Numbered from the stretch's first letter, positions 34,051 to 43,356 are shown. The stretch is 64,000 nt of DNA from Telluria antibiotica (GCF_011682055.1 NZ_JAAQOM010000003.1:1-64000), one strand, 5' to 3'. Translations and numbers: made by a program. Notes: generated by a model not told the origin, from the sequence alone.

Positions 34051-35676
34051 ATGGAGTCCGCCGGAGCATTCGACTACATCATCGTGGGCGCAGGCACGGC
34101 CGGCTGCGTGCTGGCCAACCGCCTGACGCGCCGGTCCGACGTGCACGTGCTGTTGATCGAAGCGGGCGGCAAGGACGATTATTTGTGGATCCACATCCCC
34201 GTCGGCTACCTGTATTGCATCGGCAATCCGCGCACGGACTGGCTGTTCAAGACGGAAGCGGACCCAGGGCTGGCCGGACGCGCGCTGATTTACCCGCGGG
34301 GGAAGGTGCTCGGCGGCAGCTCGTCGATCAACGGCATGATCTATATGCGCGGCCAGGCCGAGGATTACGATCGTTGGGCCGCCGTCACCGGCGATTCCTC
34401 GTGGCGCTGGGACAATGTGCTGCCCATTTTCAAGGCAAGCGAAGACCACCACGGCGGCGCCAATGCGAGCCACGGCAGCGGCGGCGAGTGGAGAGTCGAG
34501 CGCCAGCGGCTGTCCTGGGAAATCCTGGATGCGTTCCGGGCAGCGGCCAGCGAGATCGGCATCCCGAAGATCGACGATTTCAATGGCGGCGATAATTCCG
34601 GCTGTGCCTATTTCGAAGTCAATCAGCGCAGGGGCATCCGGCTGAACACGGCGAAAGCCTTCCTGCGGCCGGCGGCGGCGCGGCCGAACCTGACGATCAT
34701 GACGGGCTGCCACGTCGAGAAGCTCGTGATCGAGCAAACCGGGCAGGGCGCCGTCTGCCGCGGCGTCCAATTCACGGGCGGCGGCCGCGCGTTCACGGCC
34801 ACGGCACGGCGCGAAACCCTGCTGGCCGCCGGCGCGATCGGTTCTCCTCACATCCTGCAATTGTCCGGCGTCGGCCCGGCCGGCTTGCTGCACGCCCACG
34901 GGATCGCGCCCATCGTCGATGCGCCCGGTGTCGGGGAGAATTTGCAGGATCATTTGCAGTTGCGCATGGTGTATCGCATTACGGGTGCGCCGTCGCTCAA
35001 CACGAGCGCCGCATCGTGGTACGGCAAGACGAAGATCGCGCTGCAATATGCGCTGTTCCAGAGCGGGCCGATGTCGATGGCGCCGTCGCAGCTGGGCGCG
35101 TTCGCCCGTTCCGATCCCGGCCAGGCGACGCCGAACCTGGAATACCACGTGCAGCCGCTGTCGCTGGAAAAATTCGGCGATCCGCTGCACGGTTTTCCAG
35201 CGTTCACGGCCAGCGTGTGCAATCTGCGGCCGACGGCGCGCGGCCACGTCCGGCTTGCCGCGAACGACAGCTACGCGCCTCCGAAGATCGTGCCGAACTA
35301 CCTCAGCACACCGGAAGACCGCAAGGTCGCGGCCGACGCATTGACGCTGACCCGGCGCATCGTGGCCGCGCCCGCGCTGGCGAAGTACCGGCCGGAGGAA
35401 TTCAAGCCGGGCCAGCACTACCGGACGGAAGACGAGCTGGCGGAAGCGGCCGGCCTCATCGGCACGACGATCTTCCATCCCGTCGGCACGTGCCGCATGG
35501 GCAAGATGGACGACCTGCTTGCCGTCGTCGACAGCGCGTTGCGCGTGAAAGGCGTGGCGGGGTTACGCGTCGTCGACGCATCGATCATGCCCACGATCAC
35601 GTCGGGCAACACGAATTCGCCCACCTTGATGATTGCCGAGAAGACGGCCCAGTTGATTGCCCGCGACTGGCGCTAG
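34051..35676 (+). CDS. GMC-family FAD-dependent oxidoreductase (choline dehydrogenase-like)
   Basis: The 541-residue flavoenzyme has an N-terminal FAD-binding V-G-A-G-T-A-G motif near residue 13. The GMC signature G-K-V-L-G-G-S-S-S-I-N-G lies near 84-95 and the second G-A-I-G-S-P-H-I-L-Q-L-S-G-V-G near 260. The active-site H of H-P-V-G-T-C-R-M lies near 475, and the C-terminal N-T-N-S-P-T-L-M-I-A-E-K closes the FAD domain. Family members oxidise alcohols such as choline; the substrate here cannot be specified. The start is close to the last origin-like module. The next genes are a transporter on the same strand ~140 bp on, perhaps functionally linked. Confidence 0.92.
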   Translation: MESAGAFDYIIVGAGTAGCVLANRLTRRSDVHVLLIEAGGKDDYLWIHIPVGYLYCIGNPRTDWLFKTEADPGLAGRALIYPRGKVLGGSSSINGMIYMRGQAEDYDRWAAVTGDSSWRWDNVLPIFKASEDHHGGANASHGSGGEWRVERQRLSWEILDAFRAAASEIGIPKIDDFNGGDNSGCAYFEVNQRRGIRLNTAKAFLRPAAARPNLTIMTGCHVEKLVIEQTGQGAVCRGVQFTGGGRAFTATARRETLLAAGAIGSPHILQLSGVGPAGLLHAHGIAPIVDAPGVGENLQDHLQLRMVYRITGAPSLNTSAASWYGKTKIALQYALFQSGPMSMAPSQLGAFARSDPGQATPNLEYHVQPLSLEKFGDPLHGFPAFTASVCNLRPTARGHVRLAANDSYAPPKIVPNYLSTPEDRKVAADALTLTRRIVAAPALAKYRPEEFKPGQHYRTEDELAEAAGLIGTTIFHPVGTCRMGKMDDLLAVVDSALRVKGVAGLRVVDASIMPTITSGNTNSPTLMIAEKTAQLIARDWR

Positions 35677-35815
35677 CTGCGCAGATTTGCACAACGGGTT
35701 TGCGTGCCGTTATGACATAACGCAGGACGATTTACCGGTAGCGTGCTGTATCTTGACGAGTTCCAAAAGTGTGTATGATTTGTAAAGCTTGCATCACGAC
35801 AGTGAGGGAGACGCA

Positions 35816-36592
35816 ATGTCGGACGTCATTCTGGAAACACGTGAGCTGACGAAGGAATTCAAGGGCTTTACGGCGGTCAATCAGGTGAATCTGCGGGTGC
35901 AGCGCGGCCACATCCACGCGCTGATCGGACCCAATGGCGCCGGCAAGACGACGTGTTTCAACCTGCTGACGAAATTCCTCGCACCGTCCGCCGGGCGCAT
36001 CCTGTTCAACGGCAAGGATATCTCGGCGCTGAAGCCGGCCCAGATCGCCCGCATGGGCATCATCCGCTCGTTCCAGATATCGGCCGTGTTTCCGCACCTG
36101 ACCGTGCTGGAAAACGTGCGCATCGGCCTGCAGCGCACCCTCGGCACCAGTTTCCACTTCTGGCGCAGCGAACGCACCTTGACGCAACTCAACGACCGGG
36201 CCATGCAGCTGCTGGCCGAAGTCGACCTGGAAGGCTTTGCCGACACCGTCACGGCCGACTTGCCGTACGGCCGCAAGCGCGCGCTCGAGATTGCCACCAC
36301 GTTGGCCATGGAACCGGAACTCATGCTGCTGGACGAGCCGACGCAGGGCATGGGCCACGAAGACGTGCACCGCGTGACGGCATTGATCAAGAAAGTCTCC
36401 GCCGGCCGCACGATCCTGATGGTCGAGCACAACATGAACGTCGTTGCCGGCATCTGCGACCGCATTTCCGTGCTGCAGCGGGGCGCCGTGCTGGCGGAAG
36501 GCAGTTATGCGGACGTGTCGCGCAATCCGCAGGTCGTGGAGGCGTACATGGGTAGCAGCACGGACGGCAACCTGGCGGGGGCGCACGGATGA
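35816..36592 (+). CDS. ABC transporter ATPase, LivG-type
   Basis: This 258-residue ATPase of a branched-chain-amino-acid/urea-type (HAAT) importer has Walker A G-P-N-G-A-G-K-T-T near residue 40. An LPYGRKR segment near 160 takes the place of the LSGGQ signature (degenerate), and Walker B L-M-L-L-D-E-P lies near 175. The degenerate signature LPYGRKRALEIA is common among LivG proteins. The ATG at 35816 follows GAGGGAG. It overlaps the next ATPase gene as ATGA. Confidence 0.93.
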   Translation: MSDVILETRELTKEFKGFTAVNQVNLRVQRGHIHALIGPNGAGKTTCFNLLTKFLAPSAGRILFNGKDISALKPAQIARMGIIRSFQISAVFPHLTVLENVRIGLQRTLGTSFHFWRSERTLTQLNDRAMQLLAEVDLEGFADTVTADLPYGRKRALEIATTLAMEPELMLLDEPTQGMGHEDVHRVTALIKKVSAGRTILMVEHNMNVVAGICDRISVLQRGAVLAEGSYADVSRNPQVVEAYMGSSTDGNLAGAHG

Positions 36593-37296
36593 CGCCCGCA
36601 CTGGAGATCGAGAACCTGCAAGCGTGGTACGGCGAATCGCACATCCTGCACGGCGTCAGCCTGGCCGTGCAGCCGGGCGAGGTCGTGACCCTGCTGGGCC
36701 GCAACGGTGCCGGCCGCACGACCACCTTGCGCGCGATCATGGGCTTGACGGGCGCACGCACGGGGTCGATCAAGGTCAAGGGCGTCGAGGCGATCCGCCT
36801 GCCCACGCACCGTATCGCCCACCTCGGCATCGGCTATTGCCCGGAAGAGCGGGGCATTTTCGCGTCGCTGTCGACGGAGGAAAACCTCATGTTGCCGCCG
36901 CGGCTGGTCGGGCGGGACGTCGGCATGTCCGTCGATGAGATCTACGAGATGTTTCCGAACCTGTACGAACGGCGCCACAGCCAGGGCACGCGCCTGTCCG
37001 GCGGCGAACAGCAGATGCTGGCCGTCGCGCGCATCCTGCGCACGGGCGCGCGCCTGTTGCTGCTGGACGAGATCTCGGAAGGCCTGGCGCCCGTCATCGT
37101 GCAGGCGCTGGCGAAGATGATCACGACCTTGCGGGCGAAGGATTACACGATCGTGATGGTGGAACAGAATTTCCGGTTCGCGGCGCCGCTGGCGGACCGG
37201 TTTTACGTCATGGAACACGGCCGTATCGTCAAGACGATCGCGGCTGCGGAACTGCAGGCCAGCATGCCGGCATTGACCGAGCTGCTGGGCGTTTGA
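36589..37296 (+). CDS. ABC transporter ATPase, LivF-type, with Arg in Walker A
   Basis: This is the second ATPase of the importer (235 residues). The Walker A reads G-R-N-G-A-G-R-T-T near residues 37-45, with Arg where Lys is normal. The signature L-S-G-G-E-Q-Q near 140 and Walker B L-L-L-L-D-E near 155 are intact. Arg at this place is known in some LivF relatives; whether it weakens hydrolysis here is not known. The start ATGACG overlaps the livG-type stop. The SBP gene follows 20 bp downstream. Confidence 0.92.
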   Translation: MTPALEIENLQAWYGESHILHGVSLAVQPGEVVTLLGRNGAGRTTTLRAIMGLTGARTGSIKVKGVEAIRLPTHRIAHLGIGYCPEERGIFASLSTEENLMLPPRLVGRDVGMSVDEIYEMFPNLYERRHSQGTRLSGGEQQMLAVARILRTGARLLLLDEISEGLAPVIVQALAKMITTLRAKDYTIVMVEQNFRFAAPLADRFYVMEHGRIVKTIAAAELQASMPALTELLGV

Positions 37297-37316
37297 TCAA
37301 CGACAACGGAGACCAC

Positions 37317-38531
37317 ATGAAACGCACGACACGCACAGCGATTGCCTTGACGGCCGCCACTTTCGCCGCCGGTTTGTCCACGTCCGCCCACGCGCAGATC
37401 TCGGGCGACACCATCAAGATCGGCTTCCTCACCGACCTGTCCGGCGTGTATTCCGACATCGACGGCAACGGCGGCGCCGAAGCGGTGCGCATGGCGATCG
37501 CGGACATGGGCGGCGCGATCAATGGCAAGAAAATCCAGTTCGTCGTCGCTGACCACCAGAACAAGCCGGACATCGCCGCCAGCAAGGCGCGCGAATGGTT
37601 CGACCGGGAAGGTGTCGACATGCTGATCGGCGGCACGAACTCCGGCGCGGCGCTGGCAATGGCCAAGGTGGCGGCGGAAAAGAAAAAAGTGTTCATCGCC
37701 ATCGGTTCCGGTAGTGCGCAATTGACCAATGAACAGTGCACGCCGTACACCGTGCACTACGCCTACGACACGGTCGCGCTCGCGCGCGGGACGGGCGGCA
37801 CGATGGTGAAGCAGGGCGGCAAGACGTGGTATTTCCTGACGGCCGACTACGCGTTCGGCCAGTCGCTGGAAAAGGACACGACCGACGTCATCAAGGCGAA
37901 CGGCGGCAGCGTGCTGGGCAGCGTGAAGCACCCGCTGGGCGCGTCCGACTTTTCGTCGTTCCTGCTGCAGGCGCAAAGCTCGAAAGCCCAGGTGCTGGGG
38001 CTGGCGAATGCCGGCGGCGACTTCATCAACTCCGTGAAGGCCGCCAAGGAATTCGGCCTGACGAGCAAGATGAAGATAGCGGGCCTGCTCGTCTTCATCA
38101 ACGATATCCACACGTTGGGCCTGCCGACGACGCAGGGTTTGTACCTGACGGATTCCTGGTACTGGGACCTGAACAACGACACGCGCGCGTGGGCCAAGAA
38201 ATACTTTGCCAAGATGAAGAAGGAGCCGTCGTCGCTGCAGGCGGCCGATTATTCCGCCGCGATGACCTATTTGAACGCCGTCAAGGCGATCGGCACGGAT
38301 GACGGCGACAAGGTCATGGCTCAGCTGAAAAAGACCAAGATCAACGACATGTTCACGAAGGATGGCGAGATCCGTCCGGATGGCCGCATGGTGCACGATA
38401 TGTATCTGATGCAGGTCAAGACACCGGCCGAGTCGAAGGCGCCTTGGGACTACTACAAGGTCGTCGCCACGATTCCCGGCGCCCAGGCGTACACGACCAA
38501 GGCCGAGACCAAGTGCGCGGCGTGGAAGTAG
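37317..38531 (+). CDS. ABC transporter substrate-binding protein, LivJ-type
   Basis: The 404-residue periplasmic binding protein has a signal peptide (residues 1 to about 26, cleavage near A-H-A-Q). It is a class I two-lobe binding protein: I-K-I-G-F-L-T-D-L-S-G-V-Y near residue 34 and V-A-D-H-Q-N-K-P-D near 82. The ligand could be a branched-chain amino acid, amide, urea or an aromatic compound; no residue settles it. The start at 37317 follows GGAG. The gene sits between the ATPase genes and the permease genes, with a repeat element after it. Confidence 0.93.
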   Translation: MKRTTRTAIALTAATFAAGLSTSAHAQISGDTIKIGFLTDLSGVYSDIDGNGGAEAVRMAIADMGGAINGKKIQFVVADHQNKPDIAASKAREWFDREGVDMLIGGTNSGAALAMAKVAAEKKKVFIAIGSGSAQLTNEQCTPYTVHYAYDTVALARGTGGTMVKQGGKTWYFLTADYAFGQSLEKDTTDVIKANGGSVLGSVKHPLGASDFSSFLLQAQSSKAQVLGLANAGGDFINSVKAAKEFGLTSKMKIAGLLVFINDIHTLGLPTTQGLYLTDSWYWDLNNDTRAWAKKYFAKMKKEPSSLQAADYSAAMTYLNAVKAIGTDDGDKVMAQLKKTKINDMFTKDGEIRPDGRMVHDMYLMQVKTPAESKAPWDYYKVVATIPGAQAYTTKAETKCAAWK

Positions 38532-38635
38532 GAAGTAGGGTGGGCACCCCGTGCCCACGCGTGCGTTTGCGTTCTGTCGGCGTCCGCGTGGGCTCTCATT
38601 TGAGGCCCCCGGCCTCAAATGCCCACCCTGCTGCA
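38529..38635. repeat. Nested palindromic intergenic repeat between SBP and permease genes
   Basis: The outer arms are AGGGTGGGCA (~38536) and TGCCCACCCT (~38620). The inner arms are GTGCCCACGCG (~38550) with CGCGTGGGC (~38586), and TTTGAGGC (~38599) with GCCTCAAA (~38612). The nested dyads make a REP/BIME-like element that could form a strong RNA hairpin inside the operon transcript. Confidence 0.75.
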
Positions 38636-38675
38636 ATCGAGCGCCGTCGTTAATCGTAGTTGCTGACTGAATCTC

Positions 38676-39560
38676 ATGGAAATATTCGGCGTCCCCCTGC
38701 AGGCGATGATGAGCCAGTTGCTGCTGGGCCTCGTCAACGGTTCGTTCTACGCGATGCTGTCGCTTGGCCTGGCCGTGATCTTCGGCCTGCTCAACGTGAT
38801 CAATTTCTCGCACGGCGCGCTGTACATGATGGGCGCGTTCGCGGCCTACATCGGCGTCACGTCGTTCGGCATGAACTACTGGACGATGCTCGTGCTGGCG
38901 CCCTTGATCGTCGGGGCGTTCGGCATCCTGATCGAAAAGACGATGTTGCGCTGGCTCTACCGGTTCGATCATTTGTACGGCCTGCTGCTGACCTTCGGCA
39001 TCACCTTGCTGCTGGAAGGCGTGTTCCGCTCATTCTTCGGCGTGTCCGGCCAGACCCTGGACGTGCCGGAAGCGCTGTCCGGCGCCACCGACCTCGGTTT
39101 CATGATGCTGCCGAACTACCGGGCCTGGGTCGTGCTGGCGTCGCTCGTCGTGTGCCTGGCGACGTGGTTCACGATCGAAAAGACGCGCCTGGGCGCCTAT
39201 TTGCGCGCGGGCACGGAAAACCCGAAGCTCGTCGAAGCGTTCGGCGTCAACGTGCCCCTGATGGTCACGCTGACCTATGGCTTCGGCGTCGCGCTGGCTG
39301 GTTTCGCGGGCGTGCTGGCGGCGCCCGTCATCAACGTCACGCCGCTGATGGGCTCGAACCTCATCATCGTCGTGTTCGCCGTCGTCGTCATCGGCGGCAT
39401 GGGTTCCATCCTCGGCTCCATCGTCACGGGGCTGGCGCTTGGTGTGATCGAAGGCTTGACGCGGGTCTATTACCCGGAGGCGTCGGAAGTCGTCGTGTTC
39501 GTCGTGATGGTGATCGTGCTGCTGCTGCGTCCCGCCGGCCTGTTCGGCAAAGAAAAATAA
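38676..39560 (+). CDS. ABC transporter permease, LivH-type
   Basis: The 294-residue inner-membrane permease has about eight hydrophobic segments. G-L-V-N-G-S-F-Y-A-M-L-S-L-G-L-A near residue 15 is typical of LivH. The cytoplasmic coupling segment R-A-G-T-E-N-P-K-L-V-E-A-F-G-V-N lies near 180-195. It pairs with the LivM-type permease 12 bp downstream. The intervening palindrome upstream separates it from the SBP gene in an otherwise compact operon. Confidence 0.94.
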   Translation: MEIFGVPLQAMMSQLLLGLVNGSFYAMLSLGLAVIFGLLNVINFSHGALYMMGAFAAYIGVTSFGMNYWTMLVLAPLIVGAFGILIEKTMLRWLYRFDHLYGLLLTFGITLLLEGVFRSFFGVSGQTLDVPEALSGATDLGFMMLPNYRAWVVLASLVVCLATWFTIEKTRLGAYLRAGTENPKLVEAFGVNVPLMVTLTYGFGVALAGFAGVLAAPVINVTPLMGSNLIIVVFAVVVIGGMGSILGSIVTGLALGVIEGLTRVYYPEASEVVVFVVMVIVLLLRPAGLFGKEK

Positions 39561-39572
39561 GGACCCGTGACC

Positions 39573-40556
39573 ATGAACCGAAAGCTCGGCTATGGCCTCG
39601 CATTGCTGGTGGCGCTGGCCGCGCCGTTTGTCGGCTATCCCGTTTTCCTGATGAAGCTGCTGTGCTTCGGCCTGTTCGCCTGCGCATTCAACCTCCTGAT
39701 CGGCTACGCGGGCCTGCTGTCGTTCGGGCACGCGGCGTTCTTCGGCGGCGCGGGCTATGTCGCCGGACACGTGCTGACGGTGCTGGGGCTGCCGTTCGAG
39801 GCCGGGATCGTGCTGGGCGTGCTGGCGGCCGCGGCGCTGGGCCTCGTGATGGGCCTGCTGGCCATCCGCCGCCAGGGCATTTATTTTGCGATGATCACGC
39901 TGGCCCTCGCGCAGATGGTGTATTTCGCGGCCCTGCGCGCGCCGTTCACGCACGGCGAGGACGGTTTGCAGGGCGTCCCGCGCGGCAAGCTGCTCGGCGT
40001 GCTGGACCTCGGCAACGACCTGACGCTGTACTACGTCGTGCTGGCAATCTGCGCCGCCGGGTTCGCCCTGATCGTGCGCACGGTACACTCGCCGTTCGGC
40101 CAGGTGCTGAAGGCGATCAAGGAAAACGAGGCGCGCGCCGTCTCTCTCGGCTACGACGTGGACCAGTACAAGCTCGTCGCGTTCGTGCTGTCGGCCGCGC
40201 TGGCGGGCCTCGCGGGCGCGACCAAGACCGTCGTACTGGGCTTTGAGACGCTGACGGACGTGCACTGGACCATGTCCGGCCTCGTCATCCTGATGACCCT
40301 CGTGGGCGGCATGGGCACGCTGGCGGGGCCGATCCTGGGCGCCTTCCTCATCGTCGCGCTGGAAAACAAGCTGGGCGACCTGGGGAACTTCCTCGCCGAG
40401 ACGACGCATGTAGAATGGTTCGCATCACTCGGAGAATCCGTCGGCATCGTCACCGGCCTCATCTTCATCACCTGCGTGCTGCTGTTCCGGCGGGGCATCG
40501 TGGGCGAGATCGCGGCGGCACTGGACCGTGGAGGCCGCCGGCGCGAGGCCGCGTAG
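39573..40556 (+). CDS. ABC transporter permease, LivM-type
   Basis: The 327-residue permease has ~9-10 hydrophobic segments. The conserved A-F-N-L-L-I-G-Y-A-G-L-L-S-F-G-H-A-A-F-F lies near residues 33-53, and the cytoplasmic I-K-E-N-E-A-R-A-V-S-L-G-Y motif near 176-188. I prefer the ATG at 39573 with AAGGA about 10 bp upstream; the GTG at 39567 is too close to that site. This gene completes the five-component importer in the order livG-livF-SBP-livH-livM. Confidence 0.93.
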   Translation: MNRKLGYGLALLVALAAPFVGYPVFLMKLLCFGLFACAFNLLIGYAGLLSFGHAAFFGGAGYVAGHVLTVLGLPFEAGIVLGVLAAAALGLVMGLLAIRRQGIYFAMITLALAQMVYFAALRAPFTHGEDGLQGVPRGKLLGVLDLGNDLTLYYVVLAICAAGFALIVRTVHSPFGQVLKAIKENEARAVSLGYDVDQYKLVAFVLSAALAGLAGATKTVVLGFETLTDVHWTMSGLVILMTLVGGMGTLAGPILGAFLIVALENKLGDLGNFLAETTHVEWFASLGESVGIVTGLIFITCVLLFRRGIVGEIAAALDRGGRRREAA

Positions 40557-40588
40557 CGGTTGCCGGCCGAGTCATCAAGGAGGCGCAC

Positions 40589-41425
40589 GTGATCGACGAA
40601 TCCCTCATGCTGGACGTGAACGGCATCCACATCCATACGACGATGACAGGGCAGGGACCGGCCGTGCTCCTGTTGCACGGCTTTCCGGACACGCACATCG
40701 TCTGGCGCAAGCAGGTTCCCGTCCTGGCCGCAGCGGGCTTTCGCGTGCTGGCGCCCGATCTGCGCGGCTACGGCCGCACGGATGCGCCGGGCGGCGTGTT
40801 CGACTACACGATGGACAAGCTTCGCGGCGACGTGCTCGGCTTGCTGGACGCGCTGCACATCGACAAGGTCTTCCTCGTCGGCCATGATTGGGGCGGCATC
40901 ATCGGCTGGCAGATCGCGGCGCTGGCGCCGGAACGCGTGCACCGCTACGTGGCGCTGTCGACGGGCCACCCGGACGCCATCGCGCGCGCCGGCATCGAAC
41001 AGCGCCTGCGTATGACCTATATCCTCGGCTTCATCCTTCCGGTCGTCGCCGAGCACACGCTGCGCGCGGCCGACTGGTTCCTCATGCGCCAATTCACCGA
41101 CGAGCCCGGCCAGGCGGACCACTGGAAGCGCGACCTGTCGCCACCGGGCCGCCTGACGGCCGCGCTGAACTATTACCGCGCCAACCTGAACCTCGCGCTG
41201 CCGCACACGCACCGGCGCGTCAGAGTGCCGGTGATGGGGTTGTGGAGCGACCGCGACCCGGCACTGGGCGAAAAGCAGATGCGCGATTCGGCCCACTACG
41301 TCGACGGCGAATTCCGCTTCGAGCGCATCCGCGGCGCCGATCACTGGCTGCAGCTGACGGCGGCGGACGAAGTCAATCGCCTGCTGCTGCAGTTCCTCGA
41401 AGAAGGCCGCGCGGCCGCCGTCTGA
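40589..41425 (+). CDS. Alpha/beta hydrolase, epoxide hydrolase/dehalogenase-like
   Basis: The 278-residue protein starts GTG at 40589, with AAGGAGG 5 bp upstream. H-G-F-P-D-T near residue 32 forms the oxyanion hole. G-H-D-W-G-G near residue 98 has Asp as nucleophile, as in epoxide hydrolases and haloalkane dehalogenases. The catalytic His is in G-A-D-H-W near 251. A cap domain lies at ~130-205. Substrate unknown. It follows the transporter by 32 bp and may be co-transcribed, which could hint at imported substrates being esters or epoxides, but this is speculation. Confidence 0.85.
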   Translation: MIDESLMLDVNGIHIHTTMTGQGPAVLLLHGFPDTHIVWRKQVPVLAAAGFRVLAPDLRGYGRTDAPGGVFDYTMDKLRGDVLGLLDALHIDKVFLVGHDWGGIIGWQIAALAPERVHRYVALSTGHPDAIARAGIEQRLRMTYILGFILPVVAEHTLRAADWFLMRQFTDEPGQADHWKRDLSPPGRLTAALNYYRANLNLALPHTHRRVRVPVMGLWSDRDPALGEKQMRDSAHYVDGEFRFERIRGADHWLQLTAADEVNRLLLQFLEEGRAAAV

Positions 41426-41529
41426 TTTTCACGAGTTTGTTGCATCGCAACAAGCTTGGGCGACCGACGCGTCCGCCCGGGACGAGTCATGCTCTGCCGT
41501 ACAATAGGGCCTTTACGCTCTTGGTCACC

Positions 41530-42300
41530 ATGTTCGATTTTGCCCTGCTGGCCGTTGCGGCCTTCGTTGCCGGTCTTGTGGATGCCGTCGTCGGCGGGGG
41601 AGGATTGATCCAGATTCCCGCGATGTTCGCGATGTTCCCGAAAGAGGTGCCGGCGACCTTGCTGGGTACGAACAAGCTTGCGGCGATGTTCGGCACGGCG
41701 GTGGCGGCCGTGCGCTACACGCGCCGGGTGACGGTCGCGTGGAGCACGGCGGCGCCGGCGGCAGTCGCCGCGTTCGCCCTGTCCTTCGTCGGTGCCTGGA
41801 CCGTGACCCGTGTGCCGGGCGACTTCGTGCGCAGCCTGTTGCCGCTAATCCTGCTGGCGGTGGCCGTGTACACGTTCAAGGAAAAGAATCTCGGCGCCGT
41901 GCACGCTCCTTTGCACAGCGGGACGACTGAACGGTTGCTGGCGACGGGGGCCGGTGCGGCGATCGGTTTCTATGACGGCTTCTTCGGTCCGGGCACCGGC
42001 AGCTTCCTGATCTTCCTGTTCGTTCGCTTCTTCGGCTTCGATTTCCTCGGCGCGTCGGCGGCGGCGAAGATCGTCAACGTTGCGTGCAATATCTCGGCGC
42101 TGATCTGGTTCGGCTACAGCGGCCACCTGATCTGGCAGCTCGGCTTGCTGATGGCCGCGTGCCAGATCGCAGGGTCGCTTGTCGGGACGCGGCTGGCGCT
42201 GAAGCATGGCAGCGGGTTCGTGCGCAAGCTGTTCCTGGTGGTCGTGGGGTTGTTGATTGTAAAGACAGCGTTCGATACGTTCAAGCGCCTGGGTTGGTGA
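41530..42300 (+). CDS. TSUP (TauE/SafE) family membrane permease
   Basis: This is a 256-residue integral membrane protein with about seven or eight helices. The TSUP half-repeats carry G-L-V-D-A-V-V-G-G-G-G-L near residue 17-28 and G-F-Y-D-G-F-F-G-P-G-T-G near 145-156. The family exports or imports sulfite, sulfonates or other organic anions; the substrate is not predictable here. A -10-like TACAAT lies ~25-30 bp upstream of the ATG at 41530. A parS-like site begins two bases after the stop. Confidence 0.92.
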   Translation: MFDFALLAVAAFVAGLVDAVVGGGGLIQIPAMFAMFPKEVPATLLGTNKLAAMFGTAVAAVRYTRRVTVAWSTAAPAAVAAFALSFVGAWTVTRVPGDFVRSLLPLILLAVAVYTFKEKNLGAVHAPLHSGTTERLLATGAGAAIGFYDGFFGPGTGSFLIFLFVRFFGFDFLGASAAAKIVNVACNISALIWFGYSGHLIWQLGLLMAACQIAGSLVGTRLALKHGSGFVRKLFLVVVGLLIVKTAFDTFKRLGW

Positions 42301-42301
42301 T

Positions 42302-42317
42302 TGTTTCACGTGGAACA
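42302..42317. promoter_or_regulatory. parS-like site (one mismatch)
   Basis: TGTTTCACGTGGAACA differs from the consensus parS palindrome TGTTTCACGTGAAACA at one base. It lies between convergent genes, 1.1 kb from a perfect site and 4 kb from parA. Confidence 0.85.
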
Positions 42318-42318
42318 G

Positions 42319-43356
42319 TCAGTACGCCTTGCGTAGGCGGGTGACGAGCGTCGGCAGGTCCCACGTTCCACCTGCCGAGATCTCGCGACACATCCCAGTC
42401 GTAGCGGCCGATGTCTGGACGAATGACTTGCCGTCCCACGTCCAGGTAGCCGTGCCCATGCAATCGCCAATGCCGCGGCCTTTCTGCGTCGACGAAATGA
42501 CGCCATCCTCGTACTCGGTGGCGGAAGTCGTGACGAGCACGGCCGAGTAGGGAGGCTGGGCGTTGACGACCCAGTAGCCATCGCCCGAGTTGTACGCGGC
42601 CATCCAGCAGGCGTGCGAGACGAGCAGCGTGTCCTTCGTGAGCCGGCGGACGTTGAGTGGATCGGACCCGTCGGATTTGTTGTCGACCAATTCGCAACTG
42701 CCATCCTTGACGGTCTTGCGCAACGCGGCGAACAGGTCGCGCATCTGTGCCGCCGTCAGTGTGACGGGCTTGCTGTGTTGGATGACGGGTGCCGCCTTGA
42801 TCTCGGGCGCGGGAAGTGGCGGCAGGACACTTGACTCTGGTTTAGTGCCCTTGCGTACGAGGGCGCCTGGCGTGTCGAGCCGGCCCTGGAACTCGTCCAT
42901 TTTCAGCAGCACGGCATTGGCGCCTGCCGTCGAGATCGTCCAGGTGGTGCCCTTCGCTTGCCACGCGATGCGGCCGTCCTTGAGCAGGGCGGGAAGCAGT
43001 GCCTGGACTTGCGCAGGCGACAGGTTGCCGATATTCGACTTCGCGTCGATACCCACGACACCTGTCTGGCGACCGTCGACCGTCATTGCCAGTTGGCGGG
43101 GCGCTGGACGTTGCTCGTCGTCGGCGAGTTGGAGTTGGACGGTGGTGGGCTGGTTCGGCCCGGCGGCGCGCGTCAGCAGGATGGTGGCGTTCGGGGCGTC
43201 GTCTTCCGCGTGGTATCCGGCGGCCCGACAGGTTCGGGTGTTGTCGCATGCAAGTTCCCAGTCCTTGTGACTGAACGATATCGACGGCAAGTCAGCGGCT
43301 GCCGCGGTTGTGCTCGCAGCGAGAGCAAGGTAGATCAGCTGGCGTGATGTAGGCAT
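42319..43356 (-). CDS. DUF1176 family exported protein
   Basis: The 345-residue protein has a signal peptide (cleavage near A-A-A-A-D, residue ~21). The layout is that of DUF1176 proteins: K-D-W-E-L-A-C-D-N-T-R-T-C-R-A-A-G-Y near residue 31-47, with a paired cysteine set, then later C-E-L-V and a C-terminal W-x-G-x-F (W-T-W-D-G-K-S-F). Cysteines in pairs suggest disulfides in the periplasm. The function is not known. Confidence 0.88.
   Translation of the reverse strand: MPTSRQLIYLALAASTTAAAADLPSISFSHKDWELACDNTRTCRAAGYHAEDDAPNATILLTRAAGPNQPTTVQLQLADDEQRPAPRQLAMTVDGRQTGVVGIDAKSNIGNLSPAQVQALLPALLKDGRIAWQAKGTTWTISTAGANAVLLKMDEFQGRLDTPGALVRKGTKPESSVLPPLPAPEIKAAPVIQHSKPVTLTAAQMRDLFAALRKTVKDGSCELVDNKSDGSDPLNVRRLTKDTLLVSHACWMAAYNSGDGYWVVNAQPPYSAVLVTTSATEYEDGVISSTQKGRGIGDCMGTATWTWDGKSFVQTSAATTGMCREISAGGTWDLPTLVTRLRKAY

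Noticed and set aside
33455..34126. A 223-codon plus-strand frame across origin-like modules B and C
   Set aside because: It includes the DnaA-box repeats and runs into the start of the GMC oxidoreductase in another frame; there is no domain and no ribosome site. The conserved feature here is the DNA motif order.
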